The notes: generated from the letters alone by a model not told the origin. Shown: positions 31,134 through 43,219, counted from the stretch's first letter. The stretch is DNA of 64,000 nucleotides from Apostichopus japonicus (GCF_037975245.1 NC_092575.1:25696841-25760840), one strand, 5' to 3'. Numbers and translations: made by a program.

Positions 31134-31158
31134 GAGTTGTCTGAAGATCGCTACAAAG
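31111..31158. repeat. Perfect 23-bp inverted repeat
   Basis: CTTTGTAGCGATCTTCAGAC continuing AAC (31111-31133), then GA, then the exact reverse complement (31136-31158). It is made of two head-to-head copies of the hammerhead stem I and core; only the minus-strand copy continues into a complete fold. Confidence 0.9.
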
Positions 31159-31160
31159 AG

Positions 31161-31208
31161 TACTTTCATTAAGCATTTTTTAGAGTATCAAAGTCATACT
31201 AAGTTTTG

Positions 31209-31296
<88 letters not shown>

Positions 31297-31512
31297 GGCC
31301 TATATATATATATATATATATATATATAGATCTATATATATTTATATATATATATATATATATTTATACAGAACTAACTTGAAGCTAGCGAGCAGGGTCA
31401 ACCCACCCAATATCAAAATGAGTACATAAACCGAATTGAAGCTGATGAACGTTGTGCGGTACTTCTATTAAGCTTTTTTTAGAGTATCCAAAGTCATACT
31501 AAGTTTTGTATG
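31161..31512 (+). repeat. 50-bp direct repeats on either side of the TA array
   Basis: TTAAGCATTTTTTAGAGTAT-CAAAGTCATACTAAGTTTTG occurs at 31168-31207 and again, with one added base and one change, at 31469-31510. The copies bracket the TA array and a 90-bp unique segment. This may be two termini of one retroelement or a local duplication. Confidence 0.75.
31209..31369. repeat. (TA)n microsatellite
   Basis: About 160 bp of TA repeats with GGCC and AGATC interruptions. It is flanked by direct copies of a 50-bp segment (31161-31210 and 31462-31512). Confidence 0.95.
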
Positions 31513-32474
31513 GTGGAGTATAAGGATCGCGAGATATAATTTATCAAATTGGCAAGAAAAACGTAGTAAATATGACTGATTAAGGATCAATTTTGACCGA
31601 ATTTTTCAATTTTTAGGTCATTCACATATATGAATAGGCCTAGGTAAATTGGAGTGCGACAGTCGGAAATTCCGAATGCCGCACTCCAATTTTCCAACTA
31701 TCGTCAGTTTTACCAAGTTTGTGGGTGAGAAACCCCCACCATACACTCCCATCCCCAACCCCTTCTAGTGACGTCCCTGTATATGCACTAGGCCTATATG
31801 ACTAATCGTTACGCAGGACTGAACCATTGTATTTTATGTAGGTCCACTAGCATTGGGGGTAATTGATAAAGATAAATAAACTTGTAAACATTAGGATAAT
31901 CAAGTCTATTGGGATGGTGCCCTGTTGCAACTGAGAGACACGACTGCAGACTATAGAAGATAGATCAGAGTCAAGTAAGCCGCACACTACGGCGCGCATT
32001 CGATATTCCGATGTAAAGCAGATACCTACTTTTTATCCACAGCAAAGTCAAGATTTCAATGTGCGCTAGCTTCAACATATGGCTATAAAATAAACTACGG
32101 TGCTGTGTATTGTCCACTGAATAGTTTGTATGATTTGTGTTCTGTTCACTACAGTTCTCCTTCTGCGATACTAGGAAAGTATATTTATTTTGTCTAATAT
32201 GTTGCCTTTCAATGTTTCGTTATTTAATGTGCTTCCCTAACTTATTAATTAAAAAATAACAACTTATTATTTCTTATTATATGACCGTAAAGATTTGTCG
32301 ATATGAGAGTCTGAATTTTCAATTATCATACGCATGATCATACGCTACTCTTTGGAGACCTAAAGTGGTCTAAATTTGCCTCAATTGACTCAACTTTTGC
32401 ATTACATGTTCCTCACTCGTGTTCTGCAACATCTAAGCAAAAGAATGTCATAAAAAGTGATGCTGTTCGACAGA

Positions 32475-32545
32475 TATATGGACGGATCGACGGACGGATG
32501 GAGGGACGGGAGGACGGACGCACAGACGGATGGATGGACGGATGA
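32475..32545. repeat. (GGAC/GGAT)n short repeat
   Basis: Degenerate GGACGGAT-type tetranucleotide repeat of about 70 bp. It is followed (32598-32860) by diverged text of the DR1-rich repeat family (TGTGGTTTCAAGGATGTTAC). Confidence 0.8.
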
Positions 32546-34288
32546 ATTTACAGTACAATATTTTTTAGATAAAATGTCACAACCAGAAAGCAAAACTGCG
32601 GTGTGGTTTCAAGGATGTTACATGAATAATCGTATATGAATTTGGCACACTAGGCTTTAAAGTGTATAGCCAGGATGAACGACATACTTCAATCTAAGTA
32701 TTACAGCAATAATCATTTGACAAACAATTTTCAGATTGGCAGCTGATGACCGAGATGAAAACTTTTCTTGCATTCAGCATACAGATTGACCTCTACCAAT
32801 GACAAAAGACTTCTTCTGCTCAATATGGTACACCTACGAGCCGTATATTAAATATACTCTGCATCCATTAATACATTGCTATAGGACACAATGTTTGTTC
32901 GGTTTTTTAATAGAAATGACAACTTCTAATCATGATGTGATTGTTTGCCTTGGGAATTGTTCTAATTGAAACAGCTGGATGAGCCAAGGGGAGGTTTGTA
33001 ACATGCATCTTCTGCTTCGATTGGAACAGCTGCAGGAAGCTGCACAGTTTAACATCTAAACACGAGGTTTCCCAAAACTGTGTAGGGTGTGACTGTAAAT
33101 ATTGCACAATGTAAGAAAAAGAAGATAGAAATGAATGAATGAATGAATGAAGCCTGGTCAATAATGGGATTCGATTGGTGGTCACATCCTATGGTAACTG
33201 TAATTTAAATATTAAACAGCACCGAAACCATCTGGCGTTACTCTCTACCAGCGGAATGTTGCAATCAATAAATATTCGTTGTTCTCCCTAAAATCCCACA
33301 GGGATGGATCAATATAATACCAACATGGTGGTTCTTACAAAACAACAAAAGCCTTCGGAAAAAAAAACTACATGGGAAGGCACCGATCAGTTTTCAAAGA
33401 GCAAAATTTTGGAGGGGTAATGAAAACAAATTGGGATTGGTCATGCCCAGGTAATACCCTAACACTAGTAGGCCACAAGAAAGTATCAAAAGACTCCTAA
33501 GTCGAGGGGAAGGGCGGGGGGTGCCTTGAGATGATTTACAACCTTCTTCTTTGTTCAAAAGCCTACTTTCATAACCTTGCATTTGTCAAAATGATAGTTA
33601 TGGTGAGTTCCGCATGATATCACCACGGTACAGTTGTTTCAGCCGACAGGAAAGAGCTTGGAGTGGAGAGATAGGCTTATTACCCGAGCTCGAGCCAATT
33701 ATGTGTTTGCTTCAGTCGCCTCCTGTTTCTACATGTGTCTTGGTGGTGATGTAACAGGAATGCGGCACTTTGGGAGTTTGCTCCACACAACAAAGCTGAA
33801 GAATACATTTTTTTTACAGCAAAGTATGTTAAGATCAAGAACTTCAAGGCTAACGAGGGAAAGAAAAGTTATTTGGGATTGCTTTCATAGTAATCGTGTC
33901 TGTATTAACATTTCTAGTTTCATAAATATGACAAAATAGCACCAGCCACTTATCCCAACTTACTAATCCCTCATAATAAACCAACACTTCATCACCCGCC
34001 CAGCCTACACAATTCAATATCCTGTTAGACCATGTTCTGATGCCAACTTTGATTTTACTTCAGGCACTGTCTATCAACCAAATAACCGATATAATCATTC
34101 CCTGGAATCTCGCAAGGTTTTTACTCCAGTCACAGTTTTTGAAATAGCACAGTCCTGATAACTTGAACCAAGTCAGAATTTATGCATCTTTTTTTCTCTT
34201 GTGTGCCCTATATCACATTTTTGCAATGTCTCTTCTTTTGTAGGTAAATAAATGTTCTCTTTAATTATCTAAGACAGCAAGTACTTAC

Positions 34289-34326
34289 AGCTGCATTAGG
34301 TTGACATTCTTGCATTTGCAAAACAT
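34289..34326 (-). CDS. Candidate first coding exon of the propeller-ZU5 gene
   Basis: An ATG at 34326-34324 opens 12 codons (MFCKCKNVNLMQ) plus two bases and meets a perfect donor GCT/GTAAGT. The two leftover bases complete a codon with the first base of the propeller exon at 22790, continuing VHTTIPRF. The upstream frame is closed by TAG. Phase agreement is only a one-in-three coincidence and the implied intron is 11.5 kb, so the link is tentative. Two more GTAAGT donors on the minus strand near 35303 and 35285 could belong to a 5' non-coding exon of the same gene. Confidence 0.3.
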
Positions 34327-34496
34327 TGGGACTGTCACAATTGACTAAGTTGTAGTTCAGGAAGCTCACAATGCTTGCCGTTGGGATCAAGGTTTGTAAA
34401 ACAACACTTTGTCAGCAGTGAACACACACAAAGAATTGATACAGGAAAACACAGAAGCAACATTCAAAATGACAAAAGCATTACACATATAGCATT

Positions 34497-34507
34497 ATAT
34501 ATATAGC

Positions 34508-34566
<59 letters not shown>

Positions 34567-34570
34567 AAAT
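34497..34570. repeat. (TA)n microsatellite
   Basis: TA repeat with GTATATGTA interruption, in the spacer left of the THAP exon. The stretch from 32.9 to 34.3 kb holds only unsupported small frames. Confidence 0.9.
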
Positions 34571-35761
34571 CTATAAATCTATTTGCAATACGTTCACACT
34601 CCTGCAGGCCCAAGAACAAACATAAGCAAAGGTCATATTGGCTATATGTGACGATAATAACTGTTTACCACTAGCAGGCATGTACACATATTTGAAAACC
34701 AACAGTGGGAGTTGAGAGTTTCGTTTGAGAGTTGAGAGTTGGGAGCTGAGAGTTTAGCCAGATAAAGGTTATAGTTAAATTATCCTTTGTCTGTTCGTGC
34801 TCATTGTGTCCTGTTCTGAAATATTTTAGCACACAAAAATTATCCACGCCATTCACGAGCATATTTCAATATCCTGTAGTATATAACATAACTCAACTTT
34901 CAGTATGTTCACTGAATATCGCTACGTTTAACAAAATCTCAACGGCTGAACGTCACAAAATATATTATAAATATGGCTGGCGGCGAGCGGGTGGAGGAAA
35001 AGGGCTCAGTATGTAATAATACGGGGTAATATGGAAAAGAATCAAAGGAAACATGGTTAAACTGTCAGATATAAGGCATATTATTTTTACAGAGGGGTGG
35101 GGGATTTAAATTTCAAGATCCTTTCTCTGTATTTTATTTAATAGTGATTACGTAAATGTGGCTAGCGGGGTCGGGTAATGGGGGAAAGATTCAACATTGA
35201 GGAATACGGGGTGATATCGAAAGGTATACAGGGTCACATGGTCTTACTAAGAGTGAAAACCAGATGGTATCCTACTTACCACTGAATGGACACTTACGCG
35301 GTGCGTTGTTGGATGCAGTAGACCGAAACCTTTGATTTATCAAGACTGAAATGCAGCAGAACTGATAGATACTTTGCAAGCACAACCCACTTTACTTCAA
35401 ATGAAACGAAATAGAAATATTGCTTTCCTTTCTGCAGTAGGCCTAAGTAACCTGTTAGTTATTGCGAGCAGCCCAGATCGGATGTGTGTTCATTCAGTTA
35501 TGTCGGACTCGCCTATATTTACGAAGACATGGAATGTAATCAATATGAAATAGTATAGTTGTGAATTCAGCGGAGTCGTATGAACATGTGAGACTGACGC
35601 GTCAGAGGCTCGGGTTTACCAAAGATAACTCACCTCCGGATACGATAGGTCACTCTCGTCAAAAACTGTAACACGATCACGTGACTCATGGGGAATAGTG
35701 CCCGCTTGCGGTTGGTAGGTAAAAACTTTCTCTCGACGCTATTTACTGTAGCAACGATAAC

Positions 35762-35872
35762 ATGACCATTGCAGAAGTATGGTGTTCAGCCATTAATTGC
35801 AGTCATTCAGGTAGGAAAAGCCCAAAGATTTCGTTTTATCGATACCCAAAAAGGTCAACTGGAGTATTTCGT
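35762..35872 (+). CDS. THAP-domain first exon (orphan)
   Basis: The ATG at 35762 opens MTIAEVWCSAINCSHSGRKS followed by PKISFYRYPKRSTGVFR, which is the N-terminal half of a THAP zinc-binding DNA-binding domain: C-x4-C (residues 8 and 13) and the [FH]-x-[FY]-P-K block. The frame reaches a possible donor CGT/GTAAAT at 35872/35873. The second half (W, P, C-x2-H) was not found in the following 1.3 kb, which holds inserted repeats. THAP domains occur in transcription regulators and in P-element or Kolobok transposases, so either a host gene exon or a transposon remnant is possible. Confidence 0.65.
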
Positions 35873-36132
35873 GTAAATGGAATATTGTAATCATGTATAA
35901 ACGTAGTTAATTTAAAAAAAGAAGTGAGATGCTAGAGGGTAGGCCTGTACAGGCTGTGGAGTATGTAGGCTAAGGCCTACGCCTTAGACCTACACATCAT
36001 TAGCATATGCCCTAGCTATCTAGGATGGCCATCTAGGTCAATCATTTTTTTTGGACGTTATCATATTTTTTTTACCTTAGGTATCACACATTCTTGCTAA
36101 ACCCAAGAAACATTGAAGCAAAAGTTTCAATA

Positions 36133-36300
36133 TGTAGCCTACCCAGGGGCGTATCCAGGATTTTATAACCCGGGGAGCGCGAATTACTATCTAAGCGGAG
36201 CGCCACCATTGGTTGGCGCGCAGCGTACAAGATAATTTCTGGTTTTGATACACCCCCAGATCACCGGAAATGGCACTTCTCGGGCTTGAAATGACCAACC
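36133..36300 (+). repeat. Dispersed repeat, copy 1
   Basis: The text CTATCTAAGCGGAGCGCCAC, then GCGCGCAGCGTACAAG and CACCGGAAATGGCACTTCTC recurs at 42505-42605 with about 20% change and the same orientation. It starts with GGGGCGTATCCAGGATTTT, like the ends noted at 24530-25375. It is probably part of one DNA-transposon family. Confidence 0.55.
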
Positions 36301-37549
36301 AGATGTACACTTTTGCCTGAGAACCAAGTATTTCCCAATAGTTTTTTTTTTACCATCCTTAACATTTTTGAAGATTGTCACCAGCCACACATCACGTTCG
36401 ACCTCATCGCATGTCCTGTGGATCATTGCTTTTTGTAGGTGATTCTACGTCGCGGCCCACATTACCGACAGCCGCACTTTTGCAGGTTTTAAGCCCATTT
36501 TTTGTTCAGAATTTGAAAATTCACATTTCTCGTGATTAAACTCACTTCAAAACATACCCATAATGTTGCCAAAAATTTCATCTATGGACAACCAATATAG
36601 AAAAACCTCCTTGAACCCCTAACAGACTGGTCAAAATTGCACGAGTAGAGGGAAGTATGATGAAGAATGCTGGTCAGGAAATTTTCGAAATTCAGACACA
36701 GTTAATTTATTGGTGTACAAATATTGAAACATCCTATAACGGCTACTATAAAACTTCGTTGAAGGAAACACTACACACATAGGTAAAGGAGGCGGAGGGG
36801 GGGGGGGGGCTAACGAAATATTTCTTTCTGAAATTTCGGGCAATATGCTGAGAATTTTTCGGGCACCTATACTGAAAGAAAAATACATTGCAATGATGTA
36901 TAGCTAAAGGAAATGAATAGTTTAAAAATTATCTCCTTGGTAATTAAAATATATAGTTCTAAGCTTGTCCGACTAATTCGCCATTACTAACGTAAAAGAG
37001 AGTTTTGACATAATTGGACCCATGCTCTTCTCCATCTACATAGGACAATTCGTTTTTTATATGAGCATCCAGCGGTATACTGCGCAACTATCAGTGACCT
37101 TACGGTACATGATGGCATGCTATGTAATAACCGATGCTTGCTTATATGATATTGACATTAACATGTTGAACGAGCGCGGAGCGCGCGAAAATGTTGGTTA
37201 TATTTTTTCGGGCAAGTCGTTAGAGCTCCCCCAATCAAATTGGGCTCCTTCACCTTTGACTACACTGAAAAAATAAACTAGTCAATATTGCCACGGACTA
37301 ACGTTAAATTAGTCTGTAACGTTAGTCAATGCACACGAACTAGCAAAAATCTTCGTTTCATCGCTGCTTCTTAGTCAGTTTACACTGACTAAGGAAAATA
37401 TAATCACAACTTAGTCGGTGGCGACGGACTAAGGTATTTTAACCCATGGACTAAGAACGATACGGACACCCGATTTTTACGCCATAATCGTAGCTTAGTC
37501 GGTGTCGACGGACTAATGTATTTTAACACAATTCGATTCACTTCAATTT

Positions 37550-40500
37550 GGAAACCGAGAGGCAACGGCAGCTTGCTGGACTTGGCATAGTTTCATACGA
37601 TCACTCTATGAAGAATGGAGGTATTAACTGCCATCATCGGCCTACCTGTTATTCCTTTAACTTGAAGGTAAAATTAAAGTTAATTGTTAGGCCACTGGCA
37701 CTAGTACTGTATTATGGTTAGTGTAACGCTACCGTTGTCACGCTGGCGTTTCGCAATACACAAGTGCAATGACAGTGAGTAGCCTATAGGCTTCTACTGG
37801 GTACTGCAGTGCATTCTCAACACTAAAGTGTGCATTCTAAACACCAATTAACAATGTGTTATGTGTGTATTGGGCTAGATTGAACAGTGGCACATAATCT
37901 TCTAATTTATTCCCAAACAAATGCTGGAACTATAAGTCTCAATAGTTTATTTGAAGTCTACACTCATTTGGTAAAGATTTCCTGTAATTTCCCATGTGAA
38001 TCTAAATGGGTAGGCTTTGTGATATTGAACAAGCAAGGCTAGACCTTCAAACGTACAGTCACAGTAGGCTGAACAAATTATGTTGGCTACTCAACGGTAT
38101 TATATGTTGCGAGCAGTCAGGATGCACGCTTCAGTTCTATTCAACCTTTTCATTTATCATTTTTTAGTATTTAATTTCCGGTCACGCCCAGGAAACAATT
38201 GCGACATTCCTTCACGGTCGACTTGTTTACTGTAAGAAGTATTAACCGTTTTTTTCTCAGGAAAGCTTGATAGTCTGAAGTTATTATAACCTGTGCTTTT
38301 AGTATACTGCCAAAAGAGTAAGTTGTTGTATTTGTATTGATATTTTATGTAGAAGTAACGGAAAATTTAGTATGTTTAGTTTGGTCTAATTGCAAGTTTT
38401 TTTTCTGTCCAATGTAGTGCAGGGTTCACGTGCGCGAATTCAAATTATTCTGTTTATGTATATGTATATGCATCGATTCGTAGATTATGATGTTTTTTGA
38501 CATTTATTTGTAATTCAAGCATATCTGTTTAGTAGCAAAGTTTAAAGGTTAAGATTAATTAGTTTTCTCTTTTTGATCCTAGATTGAATGAAACTCATTG
38601 ACGTAAATAATAGATCAGATCATACAGTTTAACGCAGTTCCTAAAACTCTGGGTATTCTCTAGTCTTCGCCGGTCCATTATATACTTTAGTACTACTAGT
38701 AAGACTAAATCAAAACGACCGAAAGACAAACTTAGTGTAGCAAAGTACTGATTCTCCTCTAGCCTAGGTCTAAACAGGCTTGTTATGTGAGCAAGCAAAA
38801 TAACAACTAAAAACGATTATGCCTATAAATAAGTTGGCTCAGTGCATTTCTATTTCTAAATTTTATATTTTTAAAGATCATAAAAACAAACAAAGATTTA
38901 GCCCATGTTTTATTATCTCTGTATTCTGGGCATTTGATTCTGGTTGCAATGGTAATGACACTCTCGTTCAAATTTTCAGCTTTATACAGTCTGCTTCAAA
39001 CTTTGGGATTGTTTTTTGAGACTATAGTCGAAGCAAATCTCACATAACTTTGTGGTGACAACTTTTTTTTTTCTTTTTCAAATGATGAATACTTTGCTGT
39101 TTCTTTTTTCCAGCAGGAATTGAAAAGCCAAATATCTAAGTCAAGAGTGAGGTTTCCTGTGATGTACGACACCAGTGTGGAGGCAACAACAGAAGAGGAG
39201 AACTGTGTTATATATGGCTTAAAGACATGTTTTAAGATGATATATTGGTACCCTTCGCAGAACAAAAGAGTTTATCCAAGAGTCCAAAAAGCAAAGGAAC
39301 AAGTACCATAGAGAAAAAAGATGGAAGAGTGAGTTTAACTATTGTACCCAACTGTTTAATGATATTCAAGATACTTATCATAACCTGTTTTAAAAAAAAA
39401 CAGTCTAGTATATCATTTACGTGCAAGCTTCATAAGTTTGGTCAAATTTTCACTGATCTGTAGAGCAGGAGTCCAGAGGGTTTGGTTAGCTGGGAAGGTA
39501 ACCAATTGCCTGGTACATCACAATGTTCACAATGCATTCCTGTATATGAAACCTGACGACTGGCAAACCGACTGTGGTGGATGTGGCTGGGAGAGCAATT
39601 TTAAAGTCACCTAATAGCTAACCTAGATCAGCTTTCATGGTAACCACATCAAAGTAAGAACAATGTGTCAGGTATGGCCCCAAGAGCAACAAATGGCTAT
39701 CGCCAGTAATTATTGGTGGTGGGGTACCCCTGCCAGTGATCAACAATCGACCCCTCACGGCTGACCTAGGTCAGCTCATGAGGTAACCACTTGAAACCTA
39801 CTGGAAAATGTTGGTTAGGACTTCAGATACACCTGATGGGCATTGCCAGTAATTTTTATTGGTGGGGTACCCCTGCCAGTAGACCCCCAATATGCCCATC
39901 CCCTCATTGACCTAGGTGAGCTCATGATTTGACCAGTTGAAACCTACAGGAAAATGATAGGTATCACTTCATATGTAAGGATGGGCATTTCCAGTATTTT
40001 ATATTGGTGGGCCACCACTGCCAGAGTCCGCCCATCCCTTACATATAGAATCCTGTCAATCATTTTCCAGTAGTTTTCAACTGGTTAAATCATGAGCTGA
40101 CCTAGATCAATGAGGGGGGGGGGGCATTTTGGGGGTCTACTGGCAGGGGTACCCCACTAATATAAATTACTGGAAATGCTCATCCCTTACATATAGAGTC
40201 CTGCCAATCATTTTACAGTAGTTTTCAACTGGTTACCTCATGAGCTAATCTAGGTCAATGGGGGATGGGCATTTTGGGGGTCTACTGGCAGGGTTACCCC
40301 ACCAATGTAAATGACTAGAAATGCCCATCCCTTACATATGAAGTGATACCTATCATTTTCCTGTAATTTTTCAACTGGTTATCTCATGAGCTGACCTAGG
40401 TCAATGAGGGAATGGGCATTTTGGGGGTCTACTGGCAGGGGTACCCCCCCCAATATAAATTACTGGAAATGCCACTCCCTTACATATGAAGTGATACCAT

Positions 40501-41670
40501 TTTCCAGTAGTTTTCAACTGGTTACATCATGAGCTAATCTAGGTCAATGGGGATGGGCATTTTGGGGGTCTACTGGCAGGGTTACCCCACCAATGTAAAT
40601 GACTGGAAATGCCCATCCCTTACATATGAAGTGATACCTATCATTTTCCAGTAATTTTTCAACTGGTTATCTCATGAGCTGACCTAGGTCAATGAGGGAA
40701 TGGGCATTTTGGGGGTCTACTGGCAGGGGTACCCCCCCCCCCCCAATATAAATTACTGGAAATTCCCATCCCTTACATATGAAGTGATACCATTTTCCAG
40801 TAGTTTGCAACTGGTTACATCATGAGCTCATCTAGGTCAATGGGGGATGGGCATTTTGGGGGTCTACTGGCAGGGGTACCCCACCAATAAAAAATACTGG
40901 CAATGCCCGTCAGTTGTATCTGAAGCCCTAACCAACATTTTCCAGTAGGTTTCAAGTGGTTACCTCATGAGCTGACCTAGGTCAGCCTTGAGGGGTCAAT
41001 TATAGATCACTGGCAGGGGTACCCCACCACCAATTATTACTGGCAATGGCCATTTGTTGCTCTTGGGGCCATACCTGACACGTTGTACTTACTTTGATGT
41101 GTTACCATGAAAACTGATCTAGGTTAGCTATCAGGTGACTTTAAAATTGCTCTCCCAGCCACACTCACCACAGTCGGTTTGCCAGTCGTCTGGTTTCATA
41201 TACAGGAATGCACTGTGAACATTGTGATGTACAAGGCAATTGGTTACCTTCCCAGCTAACCAAACCCGCTGGGCTCCCGGTCTATTGGGATCATTATTAA
41301 CATGATTAACATAATTATTAAGCTTTGAAAAATAATTTGGTGTTATGCTGCTCAAAGCTAATAATTATTTGGTAAAGCTGCTATTCCTGGCTTATAATTT
41401 GAGGGACCTAGATTTAAATGTATACCTCCCAATATGTTATAAAATTTTAATAATAATAAGCAAATATTTATAGAGCGCTTTATGCAAAGGCCTCAAAGCG
41501 CTAATGTAAATGTATGTTTATGATAATGTGAGTTATCATGTGCTATATCTGTATCTGTGCTTACACGTATATCATATTTTCTGTTCACAGGTCAATAATG
41601 GTGCAGATTTTGGCTTCCTGAAGACAAGTGGGAGGCCATTTGTAGTTAAGAGAAACACTCTTTGTTCGTG
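37550..41670 (+). other. Exon-like frames inside the 5.1 kb element
   Basis: Three plus-strand segments look spliced. (1) 37550-37667: frame with RQRQLAGLGIVSYDHSMKNG and CHHRPTCYSFNLK before GTAAAA. (2) 39116-39311: after TTTTTTCCAG, frame ELKSQISKSRVRFPVMYDTS then CVIYGLKTCFKMIYWYPSQN. (3) 41592-41670: after CTGTTCACAG, frame VNNGADFGFLKTSGRPFVVK ending in TGA. The acceptors are good, but phases between the parts could not be confirmed and no domain is recognised. They may be parts of a protein encoded by the element. Confidence 0.3.
39465..41283. mobile_element. Foldback element: 450-bp inverted arms around 145-bp tandem repeats
   Basis: Left arm (39465 to about 39925) and right arm (about 40825-41283) are near-perfect reverse complements: GGTTTGGTTAGCTGGGAAGG at the left end is matched by CCTTCCCAGCTAACCAAACC at the right. 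The middle is a tandem repeat of about 145 bp; the marker CATGAGCT(G/A)A(C/T)CTAGGTCAATG starts near 40092, 40240, 40384, 40527, 40673 and 40819. The arms carry one short open frame (contains WLAGKVTNCLVHHNVH) in both copies. This is the classic foldback layout and could form a large hairpin. Confidence 0.8.
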
Positions 41671-42439
41671 AAGACTTAACTGGTGTCGATTTGGGGTACC
41701 ACTTTAAAACGAAAGTCATGAGGAACCCTTGCCCAAGATTCAACTTTGCATTATTGTGCAGTGCTATACTTTTGCAATTCATGTTTGATCCATTAACTTG
41801 TCTTAACTTTGTTGGAATAAAATCATATTTTAAGATTTTTGTTTACAGTGATTTCTTCTCTATCTGTCGAAAGTCAGCCTTTGTAGACATCAGAAGTTTT
41901 ATCAGAAATAAATACTGCCAACGTACACATTATTTGTGTTTCTTCTGCTCTCTTTTCTTTCAGTGATGCTAGTCAGTGAAACTAGTCGGGTTTAATTCTT
42001 TCAGTGATTCTAGTCAGTGCAACTAGTCAGTCGATACCGACTAAGAAAGGTTAGTCGGGAGAGGCACCATCCTGACTAATGTAAAACCTGCTATAAACTA
42101 GTCGGTGGCTCATATAAATTAGTCGGTAAAGACCGACTAATGTTACTAACTGATGTAACTGACTAATATACATTTACCGACTAAGAAATTGTTGATCGAC
42201 TAAGCTGACGGACTAAGATGACCGACTAAGAAATCCAACTGACTAAGGAATAAATTAGTCGGTATAGCAACTGACTAAGGCTATGTTAGTCGGGAGAGGC
42301 ACCAGATGGACTAACGTTATGTTAGTCGGTGAACCAATTTAAGTTTTCAGTGTACACTCATAGACAGTTTTGAGGCTGTTCTGCCTGGAACGCCATTTTC
42401 ATGCTCACTGATATGATGTGATATCTGCTGTTTGCTTTA

Positions 42440-42610
42440 CAAATTCGAACAGGCCGCGTAGCGAATAATTTGCCAAGGGAGGGCGAAGCCTGTAGGCAAA
42501 CTATCTAAGCGTAACGCCACTACGGTTGGTGCGAAGCGTACAAGAATTTTTTTTGCCGAAAATGCCTCTAAGATCGCTGGAAATGACACTTCCCATGCCT
42601 TGTAAGTTGC
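42440..42610 (+). repeat. Dispersed repeat, copy 2
   Basis: Shares CTATCTAAGCGTAACGCCAC, GCGAAGCGTACAAGAA and GCTGGAAATGACACTTCCC with the copy at 36133-36300. The two copies sit on either side of the 5.1 kb element at 37263-42352. Confidence 0.55.
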
Positions 42611-43013
42611 ATCTTAGCATTTTCTATTTTGAATTTACTAGCGATATCATAAAAAAAAATATCCTGGGCGGGGGGGGGGGCGGCGGTTGCCCCATTCCCG
42701 AAATGCGTCATGTTCCCCGACAACTCGGTCGAGTTCGAGACCAGCCACAGTTGGTTTCATAACACAATTGTTTAAGGCGTCCATACACACACACGCGTTA
42801 TGATAGACCAAACATAGTATATATATATAGATACATTAGCGAGAGAGGAAAATGGAAACGTCAAAAATGGAGTTGTCGGTGTAAGGGGTAGGGTGAGGCG
42901 CACGCCCTTCCGAAATCCTCGATCCGTCACTGGCTACCCGGCCCTGTGTATATAATAGGGTTCAGTGCTGTAATGATGTCACTGTTCCTCTTTCTCTTCC
43001 CGGTGTCTTAGCG

Positions 43014-43167
43014 TTTATCTTCTACTCCCTCCTTTTCTCTTTTTTCTCTCCTTCTTTTTTCTTTTCCCTTCCTTCCTCTCCTCCTCCTCCTCTTTTTCCC
43101 CCTCTTTTTTCCTTTTTTCCCCTCTTTTTCCTTTTTTCTTCTCTTTTTTTTTCTCTCCTCTTTTTCT
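43014..43167. repeat. Polypyrimidine tract
   Basis: About 150 bp of C and T only (CTTTTTCC-type units). The lysine- and glutamate-rich minus-strand frame over it is an artefact. It is followed by GGGGGTCGCGCGCCCCC (43174-43190), a GC-rich palindrome next to an inverted GGCGCGTATCCATGGGGG end. Confidence 0.9.
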
Positions 43168-43219
43168 TACCCGGGGGTCGCGCGCCCCCAACACCCCCAT
43201 GGATACGCGCCTGCTACCA

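Larger units (their letters stand above)
37263..42352. mobile_element. 5.1 kb TA-flanked DNA element with TTAGTCGG subterminal repeats
   Basis: The ends are CACTGAAAA (37263-37271) and TTTTCAGTG (42344-42352), each bordered by TA, a likely target duplication. The first 250 bp and the last 400 bp are full of GACTAA/TTAGTC words (for example CGGACTAACG on the left, TTAGTCGGGAGAGGCACC on the right), so both arms are subterminally repetitive and inverted with respect to each other. Three exon-like frames lie inside (see separate entry). A foldback element is nested within. Superfamily unknown. Confidence 0.65.

Noticed and set aside
33634-33939. 101-codon plus-strand frame
   Set aside because: No recognisable domain, no splice support and mixed composition; not reported as a gene.
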